Part shown: positions 44,853 through 54,013 of the stretch, in pieces | Numbering within the stretch: position 1 is the stretch's first letter | Layout: the number at the start of each line of letters is the position of its first letter | DNA from: Phycisphaerae bacterium | GTDB lineage: Bacteria > Planctomycetota > Phycisphaerae > Sedimentisphaerales > Sedimentisphaeraceae | Reading direction: 5' to 3' | Assembly: GCA_027078365.1 (NCBI GenBank) | Contig: JALWYQ010000039.1 | Location: 1 to 64,000, forward strand | DNA length: 64,000 nucleotides | Made by a program: the position numbers and the translations under genes | Notes under the pieces: generated by a model | Seen by the model: the letters and a program-made list of their open reading frames with translations, nothing else | What the model was told of the DNA's origin: nothing | Databases searched by the model: none

Positions 44853-46570
44853 TATTTGTATTTCTGTAAATAACTAGGAACATACCACTCTAGACTGTCT
44901 AGACCGAGTCGATGTAATTTAACATTTTGGAACCTACGATCCAGAAATGCCTGACTAGGTCTAGTATAAATAAAGGTGTAGGGTTGTTGCTCATGCAAGA
45001 TTGCATGGAATTTATGGTAAAGCTTATTACGCTCATCCCGATCAAGAGTTTCTCTTGCCTTCTCTATAAGAGCATCGGCTTCTGGATTGTTAAAGCCAAC
45101 ATAATTACTACCACCATTACCAATCTGAGACGAATGCCACACTTGATACGGATCTGACTCCAAGCTACCGCCCCAAGCAAGATTTGTCGCATCAAAATTA
45201 CGATCGTGAAGTTTGCCAATAAAAACACTCCACTCATAAGGGTCTATGCGCATTTCAATACCAACCTTAGAGAAGGAATCCTTGAGTAGCTTGGCTATAT
45301 TCTCATGGAGAGAAACCCCGCCAACTATCATATAATTAAATTTAAACTCTACGCCGTCTTTATCAATAATGCCATTACCGTTAGTGTCCACCCAACCTGC
45401 CTGAGTCAATAATTTTCTAGCACGCTCAACATCGTATGGCCAAGGCTTGATATCAGGATTAGTCTGGTCGCCGTAGATATAGAATGGTCCAGTAGGAACC
45501 TTTGCTTCTGGATTTTTTAATAAATGCTTACAGATAGCTTCTCTATCAACAAGCATTGTCAACGCCTGCCTTACCCTTTTATCTTTAAAACAAGGGTTAG
45601 CTTCATTCCAGCCAATATAGAAATACCCAACACCTGGATGCCAATAGGAGATCGGATAGAATTTACTCGTAAATGCCTCATCTTTGGCAAGTTGATCATA
45701 TTGATCTGGCAGAGGCCTGACATAGTCAACATCTCCAGCCTTTAGACTTTGAATTGCGGCATTGTCATTGATTATGAATTTAAACACAATCTTCTTTATT
45801 GCAGGCAAATCGCCCCAATAGGAATCATTGCGCATCAATACAACATCTTTAGCCACATCCCACTTAACAAAGACATAAGGACCGCTACCGACAGGGTTAC
45901 TTATTCTACTATTAAAAACTTGAGGGTCATCAAAATGGTAAATATGCTCAGGCAAAATTGCCATACCGCCAACAATCTCAAGCGACTTGAAGTACTTTTT
46001 CTTCATGATAAACTTGACTTCTCTATCGCTTATAATTTGAACCTCTTTAACGTCTTTGTAGTAACTAGCAAGCCTTGCTGCATCTATCTTGGGATTTGTA
46101 ATAGTCTTAAACGAAAACTCTACATCTTTCGCTGTTATTGGCTCACCATCAGAAAAATAGACATCATCTCTTAGCTTAAAGTAAATCTCCATGCCATCTT
46201 TTAAGACATCAAATGATTCGGCAAGAAAAGGCTTAAGCTCTAGAGTATCTGGATCTCTCTTTAGAAGCGACTCAAAGATATTGCCGTCTGTTATTATAGC
46301 AGATGAGAAATCCGCTTGAGAGTGGTATGGATTTAAGGTGGAAGGTTCCCCGCCAAGTCGCCATACAAGCCAGCCACCATCGTGAGATTGCTCTAGTTTA
46401 CTCTGATTCGCTGACTCTGCAGACACAAGGCGATTCTTTAAGTTACTATCAATCTGATTTAATCGAATAAAGAGCCTATCAGACTGCATCATCAAGAGAA
46501 TCTGGATTATTATTATTGCCAATAATAGAATAATTACTGTGAACTTAAAAAAGAAACCACGGCCACTCAT
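44852..46570 (-). CDS. Peptide-type ABC substrate-binding protein, copy 1, N-terminally membrane-anchored
   Basis: A 572-residue family-5 extracellular solute-binding protein. It has an uncleaved-looking N-terminal helix (about 8-28) and no lipobox, so it is probably tethered by that helix. A short coiled coil follows, then WRLGGEPSTLNPYHSQADF and VYFSDGEPITAKDVEFSFKTI, typical of OppA. An EF-hand-like loop (DTNGNGIIDKDG, about residue 405) is present. It shares its length and architecture with the adjacent copy at 46582. The ligand is probably a peptide (inferred). Confidence 0.9.
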   Translation of the reverse strand: MSGRGFFFKFTVIILLLAIIIIQILLMMQSDRLFIRLNQIDSNLKNRLVSAESANQSKLEQSHDGGWLVWRLGGEPSTLNPYHSQADFSSAIITDGNIFESLLKRDPDTLELKPFLAESFDVLKDGMEIYFKLRDDVYFSDGEPITAKDVEFSFKTITNPKIDAARLASYYKDVKEVQIISDREVKFIMKKKYFKSLEIVGGMAILPEHIYHFDDPQVFNSRISNPVGSGPYVFVKWDVAKDVVLMRNDSYWGDLPAIKKIVFKFIINDNAAIQSLKAGDVDYVRPLPDQYDQLAKDEAFTSKFYPISYWHPGVGYFYIGWNEANPCFKDKRVRQALTMLVDREAICKHLLKNPEAKVPTGPFYIYGDQTNPDIKPWPYDVERARKLLTQAGWVDTNGNGIIDKDGVEFKFNYMIVGGVSLHENIAKLLKDSFSKVGIEMRIDPYEWSVFIGKLHDRNFDATNLAWGGSLESDPYQVWHSSQIGNGGSNYVGFNNPEADALIEKARETLDRDERNKLYHKFHAILHEQQPYTFIYTRPSQAFLDRRFQNVKLHRLGLDSLEWYVPSYLQKYK

Positions 46571-46581
46571 TTAATTCCTCA

Positions 46582-48300
46582 TCATTTATATTTCTGTTTA
46601 TCCCGAGGCACATACCATTCAAGGTAATTCAAGCCCAAAGGATAAACCTTAACATTCTCAAATCTACGGTCCACAACACGAAATTCTTTACTACAGTATA
46701 GAAACGTGTACGGTTGTTGCTCATGTAACAATCGATGCAATTTATGGTATATATCATTTCGACGCTTCGAATCAATTGTTCTTCGAGCAGTTTCAATGAG
46801 TTTATCGGCGATTTCGCTATGAAAACCCACAAAATTCGAGCCTTTATTGTCGATTTGTGAAGAATGCCACAATTGATAAGGGTCTTCTAAAATGTCACCA
46901 CTCCAGCCCATCACGACAGCTTGAAATTTCCGATTAACCACCCTCTCAACCAACACTGACCATTCAACTGGGTCTGGTTCAACTAAAATTTCCACCTTTC
47001 CAAGAGAATCTTTCAGGTAGATTGCAAGCCTATTGTAGAAGTCATCGGAGGCGCTATAGCTAAATTCAAACTTAAATTTCTTCCCGTTACGATCCAAGAC
47101 TCCATCTGAATCGCTATCACTCCAACCTGCCTTATGCAGTAATTCCAAAGCCCCTTTAGGGTCGTATGGCCACGGTGTAACAGTTTTGTCGTATTCAGAG
47201 CCCATTATAGAGAAAGGCCCTGTGACAACCTGCGCATTGTTTTTTTGAAAGTGCTTAACAATCATATCTCTATCAATCAATTGCGTCAGAGCTACTCTTG
47301 TATCTCTGTCAGAGAAACAATCGAATGCCTGATTCCAGCCGATATAGTAAAACGGGCTCATTGGCGTCGAATATTTAAGCATTCTATACTTTGAGACAAA
47401 GCCATCATCTTTGCTTAAATCACTATATTGATCGCCGCGAAGTCTTATGTAATCAACCTCTCCAGCCTTTAACGCCTGCACAATAGCAAGGTCGTTTTTG
47501 ATAAATCTAAAAACTATCCTCTCTAGATTGGGCTTAGTTGCCCAATAATTTTCATTGCGCTTAAGTGTTATACTACGGCCAACTTTCCAGCGATCAAAAA
47601 CGTAAGGGCCACTGCCAATTGGATTGGAGATGTGATTTATAAAATCCCTTGGATCTTTGTAGGAATAGATATGCTCTGGTAAGATTCCAACATTCCAAAA
47701 AGAGAGATTTTCCAATGCTTTAAAGTAAGCTCGCGAGAGCTTAAATCGGACTCGTAGATTATCGAGTTTCTCTACGGAAACAACATCATCAAACATATTT
47801 GCTAGCGATGAAGCTAGGATTCTAGGATCTCGGATTGTATTAAATGTGAAGATCACATCGTCCGCATCTAATTTATTACCATCAGAAAAACAGACGTTGT
47901 CGCGTAGAGTAAAGGTGATTTCAAGCCCATCATCAGAGATACTGTAAGATTTTGCCAAAAGTGGTTTTAACTCAACAGTCTCAAAATCGTAGCTAAGTAG
48001 CGGCTCGAATATGTTAGGCATAGTAATCCATTGCTGATAAACATCTCGCTCTGGAGAGAGAGGATTGAGTGATTTAGGCTCGACCCTAAGGGCCCAGACT
48101 AACCAATCACCAGAATCCCCACAGCGTCTGCTCTCTTGGCATTGCCTTGCTTGAGTAGAAGTAGCCTCTTTAATAGCATCTTCCAAAGCCACAACTCGAC
48201 ACTCAAATCTAGATACCCTTTTTGCAAGATTGACAAAGGAAAACACCAAGAGAGACAGGATAAATACAACTATTGTGTAGAAAACGAAAGAATTTCTCAT
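46582..48300 (-). CDS. Peptide-type ABC substrate-binding protein, copy 2, N-terminally membrane-anchored
   Basis: Also 572 residues and clearly a paralogue of the neighbour at 44852: WALRVEPKSLNPLSPERDV, NVCFSDGNKLDADDVIFTFNTI, SNPIGSGPYVFDRWKVG, a DSDSDGVLDRNG calcium-like loop and the ending LEWYVPRDKQKYK. It has an N-terminal signal-anchor helix (about 8-25) followed by a coiled coil. It is the first gene of the operon, 11 bp before copy 1. Divergence is high, so the two copies may bind different ligands. A role as alternative receptor for the shared permease is inferred. Confidence 0.9.
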   Translation of the reverse strand: MRNSFVFYTIVVFILSLLVFSFVNLAKRVSRFECRVVALEDAIKEATSTQARQCQESRRCGDSGDWLVWALRVEPKSLNPLSPERDVYQQWITMPNIFEPLLSYDFETVELKPLLAKSYSISDDGLEITFTLRDNVCFSDGNKLDADDVIFTFNTIRDPRILASSLANMFDDVVSVEKLDNLRVRFKLSRAYFKALENLSFWNVGILPEHIYSYKDPRDFINHISNPIGSGPYVFDRWKVGRSITLKRNENYWATKPNLERIVFRFIKNDLAIVQALKAGEVDYIRLRGDQYSDLSKDDGFVSKYRMLKYSTPMSPFYYIGWNQAFDCFSDRDTRVALTQLIDRDMIVKHFQKNNAQVVTGPFSIMGSEYDKTVTPWPYDPKGALELLHKAGWSDSDSDGVLDRNGKKFKFEFSYSASDDFYNRLAIYLKDSLGKVEILVEPDPVEWSVLVERVVNRKFQAVVMGWSGDILEDPYQLWHSSQIDNKGSNFVGFHSEIADKLIETARRTIDSKRRNDIYHKLHRLLHEQQPYTFLYCSKEFRVVDRRFENVKVYPLGLNYLEWYVPRDKQKYK

Positions 48301-48453
48301 TAAAATCTCTGACTTATGTTATAGATAGCAATCGCCGTATTTTAATCTCTCTAGGGATAGAATCAACAACTTTAAAGCGAAGTCAAGAATATAAAAACTT
48401 CTCTAACAAAGCTGATTCTGCTATAAAAATATGATAGAACTAGTTAAAATACC

Positions 48454-48501
48454 CAAGGACTTCACCGACAAACAGGTAGGTTCGGCTATAAAAAGTCCTT
48501 G
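48454..48501 (+). promoter_or_regulatory. Two-tier hairpin in the leader of the DUF547 gene
   Basis: Outer stem CAAGGACTT (48454-48462)/AAGTCCTTG (48493-48501), 9 perfect pairs. Inner stem CCGA (48465-48468)/TCGG (48482-48485), loop with ACAGGTAGG. A T-run (48507-48512) follows, 33 nt before ATG 48534. It could be an attenuator or weak terminator in the leader. No known riboswitch was recognised. Confidence 0.45.
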
Positions 48502-48533
48502 AAACCTTTTTTACGCTTAACAGTTAAGTTTTT

Positions 48534-49421
48534 ATGCTATTGAGATTTACAACTATTCTTATACTGACTATTACTCTACTCTCTGCGGCTGCGCAAATTG
48601 AGGCGCAAGATGTAGATCCTCAAAAAGTCGCCACTAATTCTCCAAGCACCGATTTAGTCATTCCTATTAATTCTACTTTCGATGCATTCTTCAAAGAGTT
48701 TGTAAACAAAGATGGCATGGTCGATTACGCAAAACTAAAAAAGAATAGACACTCACTCTCAATAATAGCTCGTAAACTCAGAAATATTAAAGTGCAGGAC
48801 TATCTCAGCTGGAACGATCAACAACAACAGGCCTTTTGGATTAACGTACATAATTTCAACATAATGAAATTAGTAGCAGAGAATTACCCTATCAAGGTTT
48901 TTAAACTAAAACTAATATTCTACCCTAAAGGTAGCATTATGCATCTTAGCAAACCAAGAACGAAATATCTCTTCAATGTAATGGGACGCCGCTATAGCCT
49001 TGATGAAGTAGAACATTACGTCAGTGAATTGTACGCGGCTCCTAAGATACATTTTGCACTAAGCTACGCCAGTATGAGCTCTGCACCAATGCGCAATGAA
49101 GCTTATTTTGGCTATAAACTTGAAAAACAACTAGATGATCAAATGGTTCGATTCATTAAGAATCCTCACACGCTCAAAATAGACAACAACGAACGAATTA
49201 TCTATCTCTCAGATATGTTTAACTGGTACAAAGATGAAATCATAGAAGCGTACGGTACCAATAAGAAATACAAGGCCTATAGTCCAAAGATACGAGCCTT
49301 TTTCAATTTCATTGATGATTATTTAAGCAAATCTGAACTGGCGTCATTTCCACGCAGTGGCTACGATGTGCGTTTTACACATTACGACTGGCATCTCAAT
49401 GAAGTTAAAACAACTAAATAG
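48534..49421 (+). CDS. Exported DUF547-family protein
   Basis: A 295-residue protein with a signal peptide (ending AAAQIEA). The DUF547 core is visible: [41 protein letters not shown] and, later, [19 protein letters not shown] and [13 protein letters not shown]. The function of the family is not established; a thiol protease-like or binding role has been proposed, but the usual Cys of the NAYN/CxxxC segment is not obvious here. It precedes metK by 92 bp. Confidence 0.85.
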   Translation: MLLRFTTILILTITLLSAAAQIEAQDVDPQKVATNSPSTDLVIPINSTFDAFFKEFVNKDGMVDYAKLKKNRHSLSIIARKLRNIKVQDYLSWNDQQQQAFWINVHNFNIMKLVAENYPIKVFKLKLIFYPKGSIMHLSKPRTKYLFNVMGRRYSLDEVEHYVSELYAAPKIHFALSYASMSSAPMRNEAYFGYKLEKQLDDQMVRFIKNPHTLKIDNNERIIYLSDMFNWYKDEIIEAYGTNKKYKAYSPKIRAFFNFIDDYLSKSELASFPRSGYDVRFTHYDWHLNEVKTTK

Positions 49422-49513
49422 TTAGTTTTTTCAACCTATACTCAATTGACGCAACCCTCAATTCTACTTATACTTACTGCAGTTTTAGTCTTGAAAAACT
49501 TATGGAGATAAAT

Positions 49514-50707
49514 ATGGCTAAGAGAACAACAACCCCAGTAAAGGGCAAACTGTTTACAAGTGAGTCTGTAACTATGGGGCATCCAGACAAAGTAGCAGAT
49601 CAAATTTCCGATTCAATTTTAGACGCAATGCTCGCGCAAGATCCAGAGAGCCGCGTCGCATGTGAAACATTAGTAACAACAGGGCTGGTTGTAGTAGCCG
49701 GTGAGATTACTAGCAAAGCTAATGTTGACATACAACAAATTGTACGCGATACAATCAAAAAAATAGGCTACACTGATCCACATATTGGCTTTGACGCAGA
49801 GAACTGCGCAGTCATGGTTACCCTAGACAAACAAAGCCCAGACATCTCACAAGGCGTAACTACTGGTAAAGGACTCCACAAAGAGCAAGGCGCAGGCGAC
49901 CAAGGTATTATGTTTGGCTATGCTTGCAATGAAACAAAGAGCTTAATGCCTCTTAGTATTTCACTTGCTCACGCTATCACAAATAGGCTATCGAAAGTAC
50001 GCTTGAATAAGAAACTACCATGGCTAAGACCTGATGGCAAAAGTCAGGTTACAATAGAATATGATGAGAAGAATAAGCCTTTGCGCATTCATACTGTGGT
50101 TGTATCAACACAACATGAAGCACAAGTCAAACACGGCAAGCTGAAGAAAGAGATTATCGAAAAAGTTATCATGCCTTGTTTGCCTAAGAAGCTTGTGGAT
50201 AAAAACACCATATTCCACGTCAACCCAACTGGTCGTTTTGTCATAGGTGGACCAAAAGGAGATTGCGGTCTAACCGGTCGCAAAATCATAGTTGACACAT
50301 ATGGAGGACACGGCAGTCATGGTGGCGGAGCTTTTAGCGGTAAGGATCCTTCAAAAGTAGATCGTAGCGCCAGCTACATGGCACGATACGTTGCAAAAAA
50401 TATAGTTGCAGCAAAGCTAGCAACTTCTTGCGAAGTTCAACTCTCATATGCAATTGGAGTAGCAGAACCTGTGTCAGTATTGATTGATACAAACGGCAGT
50501 GCTGTGATTGACGAGAAAGAAATCACAAAGATAGTAAGAGAACTCTTCCCATTAACTCCTGCAGGGATTATTAAGTGTCTAGATTTGAAGAAGCCAATCT
50601 ATTATCAAACCGCCCACAATGGCCACTTTGGCAAGAGTGGAAATAGCTTCAGCTGGGAAAGAACAGATATGGTTGAAAAACTAAGGAAGAAAGCAGGATT
50701 GAAATAA
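49514..50707 (+). CDS. metK: S-adenosylmethionine synthase
   Basis: MetK makes SAM from methionine and ATP. The 397 residues fit the family (about 390). Visible: [59 protein letters not shown] and [25 protein letters not shown]. Start ATG 49514 has GGAG 6 nt upstream; the ATG at 49502 lies within that ribosome site. There is no SAM-riboswitch-like structure in the 92-bp upstream gap. Shares a bidirectional terminator with purH. Confidence 0.97.
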   Translation: MAKRTTTPVKGKLFTSESVTMGHPDKVADQISDSILDAMLAQDPESRVACETLVTTGLVVVAGEITSKANVDIQQIVRDTIKKIGYTDPHIGFDAENCAVMVTLDKQSPDISQGVTTGKGLHKEQGAGDQGIMFGYACNETKSLMPLSISLAHAITNRLSKVRLNKKLPWLRPDGKSQVTIEYDEKNKPLRIHTVVVSTQHEAQVKHGKLKKEIIEKVIMPCLPKKLVDKNTIFHVNPTGRFVIGGPKGDCGLTGRKIIVDTYGGHGSHGGGAFSGKDPSKVDRSASYMARYVAKNIVAAKLATSCEVQLSYAIGVAEPVSVLIDTNGSAVIDEKEITKIVRELFPLTPAGIIKCLDLKKPIYYQTAHNGHFGKSGNSFSWERTDMVEKLRKKAGLK

Positions 50708-50724
50708 AACATCCTCTCTAAAAC

Positions 50725-50762
50725 AAAAAAAAGGCTCAGGGTTTTAACCTGAGCCTTTTTTT
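50725..50762. terminator. Bidirectional terminator between metK and purH
   Basis: A-run, stem AGGCTCAGG/CCTGAGCCT, loop gttttaa, T-run. It is almost symmetrical, so it works on both strands. Confidence 0.9.
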
Positions 50763-50788
50763 ATATCAAACACCAAGAAGCCCGCCTA

Positions 50789-52402
50789 CTAATGTTTAAA
50801 GTGTCTCTTGCCAGTAAAGACCATTGCAATTCCAGCTTCATCAGCTGCTGCAATAACCTCGTCATCCTTTTTAGATCCGCCAGGCTGAACAATGCAAGCC
50901 ACACCTGCCTTGGCAGCATTTATGATATTATCTGGGAATGGGAAGAAAGCGTCTGAACCCATAGAGGCCCCTTTACTCTCCTCACCTGCGTTCTTAAACG
51001 CTATCAAACCAGATTCCACTCTATTCATCTGACCAGCGCCAACACCTATTAGTCGACCATCCTTGACCAAAGTAATGGTATTACTCTTAACATGCTTAGC
51101 CGTTAACCATGCTATACGCAAATCTTCTAGTTGCTTATCAGTAGGTTTAAGTTTTGTTGGGAACGTTAGTTCATCAGGATTCCAACCAACTAAATCCCTC
51201 TTTTGAAGAAGCATGCCACCAACAATACAACGTACATCGTATTCTTTATCATCGAGGTTGTTTCTATCTATAGGACCTGTCTCGATAAGTCTTACCCTTT
51301 GCCCCCAAGTTTTCAATGTACGAATGGCATCAAGAGCATCACTGGTAAACTCTGGAGCAATAATCACCTCTGCAAAGAAACCAAGTGCGCCATTATCTTT
51401 ACCAAACCTAGCATAGGACTCCATAATCACTGTAGCAAGCTCTAAATCAACGGTTCTATTTAACGCTATAATACCACCAAAAGCACTTACCACATCTCCA
51501 AGATAAGCCTTCTCATAGGCCTTTATGATATCAGAATCAACGCTACAACCACAAGGATTTAGATGCTTGACAACGACCGCAGCTGGTTCTTGGAATTCCT
51601 TAACGAGCTCAAATGCCGCATTTGCATCAAGTAAGTTATTAAAACTAATATCGGTAGTTCCGCCTTCAAGAAACTTTGCTCTACCAATACTCACTTCACC
51701 CGCATCTGGTAAGCAATAAAAAGCTCCGCTTTGATGAGGGTTCTCTCCGTATCTAAGGTCCTTAACCTTAGTCATAGCAATTGAAACTCTTTGAGGATAT
51801 TCATTGCCAAGTCTTGTATTTAGATATTTTGAGATTGCCGCATCGTAAGAGGCAGTCAAGCTAAATGCCGCAGCAGCGAGTTCTTCTCTAAACTCAAGAG
51901 TTGTAGAACCATCATTTTTATCCATCTGCGCAATAACACGCTTATAATCAGCCGGATTGGTTACAATAGTAACAAACTTATGATTCTTTGCAGCGGAACG
52001 AACCATACTTGGTCCACCAATATCAATATTCTCAATCGCATCTTCAAAAGTGCAATTATCCTTGGCAACGGTGTCTTCAAAAGGATAGAGATTGACGCAC
52101 ACCAAATCAATAGCTTCGATGCCATGCTCTTTCATTGCATCAACATGATCTTTATTGTCTCTCAAGCCAAGCAATGCTCCATGAATCTTAGGATGTAAGG
52201 TTTTCACACGTCCATTCATCATTTCTGGAAAACCAGTAACAGAATCTACGCTGATTACATCAACACCAGCATCTTTAATTGCTTTGGCAGTACCACCGGT
52301 ACTAATGATTTTGACGCCTCTGTCGCTAAGTTCTTTAGCAAATACAGTAACATCTCTTTTATCTGAAACACTTATAAGTGCAGTTTGTATCTTCGTATTC
52401 AT
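50789..52402 (-). CDS. purH: Bifunctional AICAR formyltransferase/IMP cyclohydrolase
   Basis: PurH performs the last two steps of IMP synthesis. The 537 residues fit the usual 520-530. The N-terminal IMP cyclohydrolase has ALISVSDKRD, ISTGGTAKAI and GRVKTLHPKIHGALLG. The C-terminal AICAR transformylase has DLRYGENPHQSGAFY, VVVKHLNPCGCS with the catalytic Lys-His pair, and SDAFFPFPDNI with VQPGGSKKDDEVIAAADE near the end. It is apparently monocistronic. Confidence 0.97.
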   Translation of the reverse strand: MNTKIQTALISVSDKRDVTVFAKELSDRGVKIISTGGTAKAIKDAGVDVISVDSVTGFPEMMNGRVKTLHPKIHGALLGLRDNKDHVDAMKEHGIEAIDLVCVNLYPFEDTVAKDNCTFEDAIENIDIGGPSMVRSAAKNHKFVTIVTNPADYKRVIAQMDKNDGSTTLEFREELAAAAFSLTASYDAAISKYLNTRLGNEYPQRVSIAMTKVKDLRYGENPHQSGAFYCLPDAGEVSIGRAKFLEGGTTDISFNNLLDANAAFELVKEFQEPAAVVVKHLNPCGCSVDSDIIKAYEKAYLGDVVSAFGGIIALNRTVDLELATVIMESYARFGKDNGALGFFAEVIIAPEFTSDALDAIRTLKTWGQRVRLIETGPIDRNNLDDKEYDVRCIVGGMLLQKRDLVGWNPDELTFPTKLKPTDKQLEDLRIAWLTAKHVKSNTITLVKDGRLIGVGAGQMNRVESGLIAFKNAGEESKGASMGSDAFFPFPDNIINAAKAGVACIVQPGGSKKDDEVIAAADEAGIAMVFTGKRHFKH

Positions 52403-52430
52403 TCTAACCTCATTGTAGGGTCTGTAAATA

Positions 52431-53531
52431 TTAGTCTATTTCATCTATGCGTAATAGTTTGCCTGTTTTATCCATAACATAGATACTAGAATCAAATGTA
52501 TTAGTTGCTACATAATCAACAACTGAAGTATCCAATTTGTAGAGATCCTTGCCTGTGTTATTATCCATAACACTTATCTCTTTTGATTTAGTAAAGACAT
52601 AACTTCTTGGCTTGCTTCTTGAAAGAAGTCTCTGCCCATCTTTCTCTTGCCATACTATCTTGCCATCGTCTGGTGATATTGCGTACAAGCCCTGCTTAGA
52701 TGCATAAACATAAAGCAAGTCACCAGCTAACACAGGTTTACTGCTCAATTCATCACCAAGAGGCGTCTTCCACTCAAGAGTACCTCTGGAAAGGCTCAAC
52801 TTATAAATATTGCTATCAAGAGATGCGAGATAAATGCTATTATTTTTATAAAGAGCTCTTGCCCGTACCTGACCCCCAAGATCAAATCTCCAATATTTAA
52901 TTGCGCTCCTTGGCGATGTTGCAAATACATTTCCCTCACTGGTAACCATAACGAGTATCGATTCTGTAACTCCTATAGATACAATCGGTGTCCAAGTGCA
53001 AGAAGAAACGCGATAGACCGCATATTCTTGATCACGATTAACACAATGGACAAACATATCAGGGCCAGCAATGTAATAATTTTCTTTATTCATTGCAATC
53101 GGAGCAGTTGGTGTTTCAGAGAAATCGTACTCTTTAACGAGCTCACCTGTAGTTGGATTTAGCCTAAGCAGTTCTAAACCAACGGTAAAATATAAGTTTT
53201 CGCCATCTTTAACAGGCTCTTCAACAGGTAAAAGAGCTGGTGCAAACTTCTTTACGAAACGAACTTTACCGTTAGCTCTGTCAATACATAGTAGGGTATT
53301 GGTGTTTGTTATTACATATAGATATTTATCAACTACAAAGAACTTACTTACTGATTCGTTACATTTCAAAGGTATATTATTCTGCCAAGTTATAGAAAGC
53401 CCTGCATCCTTTAGTAGTGAGTTTGAAAGAAGCAGTGGATTGGAAGAACTGTCGTTATAACAAGAGCCACCATTGTTGCAACCAAACAGTGAAATTGACA
53501 AAATCGATAAAGTTAACAATCTTAACAACAT
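52431..53531 (-). CDS. PQQ-like beta-propeller lipoprotein
   Basis: A 366-residue lipoprotein: signal peptide with lipobox SLFGC (Cys 18). The mature part has about seven repeats of a WD/PQQ-like blade, such as YLYVITNTNTLLCIDRANGKV and GLYAISPDDGKIVWQEKDG. The architecture is like BamB (outer membrane protein assembly) but the sequence is not close enough to assign. It is in a leftward pair with the small gene at 53555 (23-bp gap). Confidence 0.85.
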   Translation of the reverse strand: MLLRLLTLSILSISLFGCNNGGSCYNDSSSNPLLLSNSLLKDAGLSITWQNNIPLKCNESVSKFFVVDKYLYVITNTNTLLCIDRANGKVRFVKKFAPALLPVEEPVKDGENLYFTVGLELLRLNPTTGELVKEYDFSETPTAPIAMNKENYYIAGPDMFVHCVNRDQEYAVYRVSSCTWTPIVSIGVTESILVMVTSEGNVFATSPRSAIKYWRFDLGGQVRARALYKNNSIYLASLDSNIYKLSLSRGTLEWKTPLGDELSSKPVLAGDLLYVYASKQGLYAISPDDGKIVWQEKDGQRLLSRSKPRSYVFTKSKEISVMDNNTGKDLYKLDTSVVDYVATNTFDSSIYVMDKTGKLLRIDEID

Positions 53532-53554
53532 AAATATCCTCTTATGATCAATAA

Positions 53555-53836
53555 TTATTTTAAGCTCACATAATCACTCAGGTCTATAGAATACTCATCT
53601 TCAATAGCTCTGAGAGCATGAACTCTTTCAATATCATCCTTAATCCTCGTAGCAAGTTTAAAAACGTACGGCTTGCCCGTTAGTCTATTGCTAAGGTCAT
53701 CTAGCATTTGCTCCCATTTCCCGTCATAAAGCTGAGCCTTTAAAACCACAAGCATCCTCTCTTCTGGGGAGAAATGGCTTACAATTTCTTCAACCTCGGC
53801 AATATGAGCATCTAAATGTTCGTTTTCTGGCACCAA
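53555..53836 (-). CDS. Small acidic protein of unknown function
   Basis: A 93-residue, mostly helical, charged protein (VEEIVSHFSPEERMLVVLKAQLYDGKWEQMLDDLSNRL). No family recognised, no signal peptide, no cysteines. It lies 23 bp before the beta-propeller lipoprotein gene, probably co-transcribed. Confidence 0.6.
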   Translation of the reverse strand: MVPENEHLDAHIAEVEEIVSHFSPEERMLVVLKAQLYDGKWEQMLDDLSNRLTGKPYVFKLATRIKDDIERVHALRAIEDEYSIDLSDYVSLK

Positions 53837-53935
53837 TACGCTTTAGCCTCACTTTCGGCTAAAATCCTAACCTCAGCAGTGCCAAAATGCAAACAAATTA
53901 TGCTAACTCTTAATCCATAAGGATTGGCAAATTAA

Positions 53936-53969
53936 AAAGAAAAGCCGCTGGCATCTCAGCCAACGGCTA
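53936..53969 (-). terminator. Terminator of the HEAT-repeat gene
   Basis: Read on the minus strand: stem AGCCGTTGGC/GCCAGCGGCT with a short loop, followed by TTTTCTTTTT. Confidence 0.8.
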
Positions 53970-54013
53970 TATCAAATTAATTTGTACAAAACCATATCAT
54001 AGCAAGAGTTATG

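Noticed and set aside
49422-49513. SAM riboswitch upstream of metK
   Set aside because: The gap is only 92 bp and contains no SAM-I/II-like core or terminator stem.
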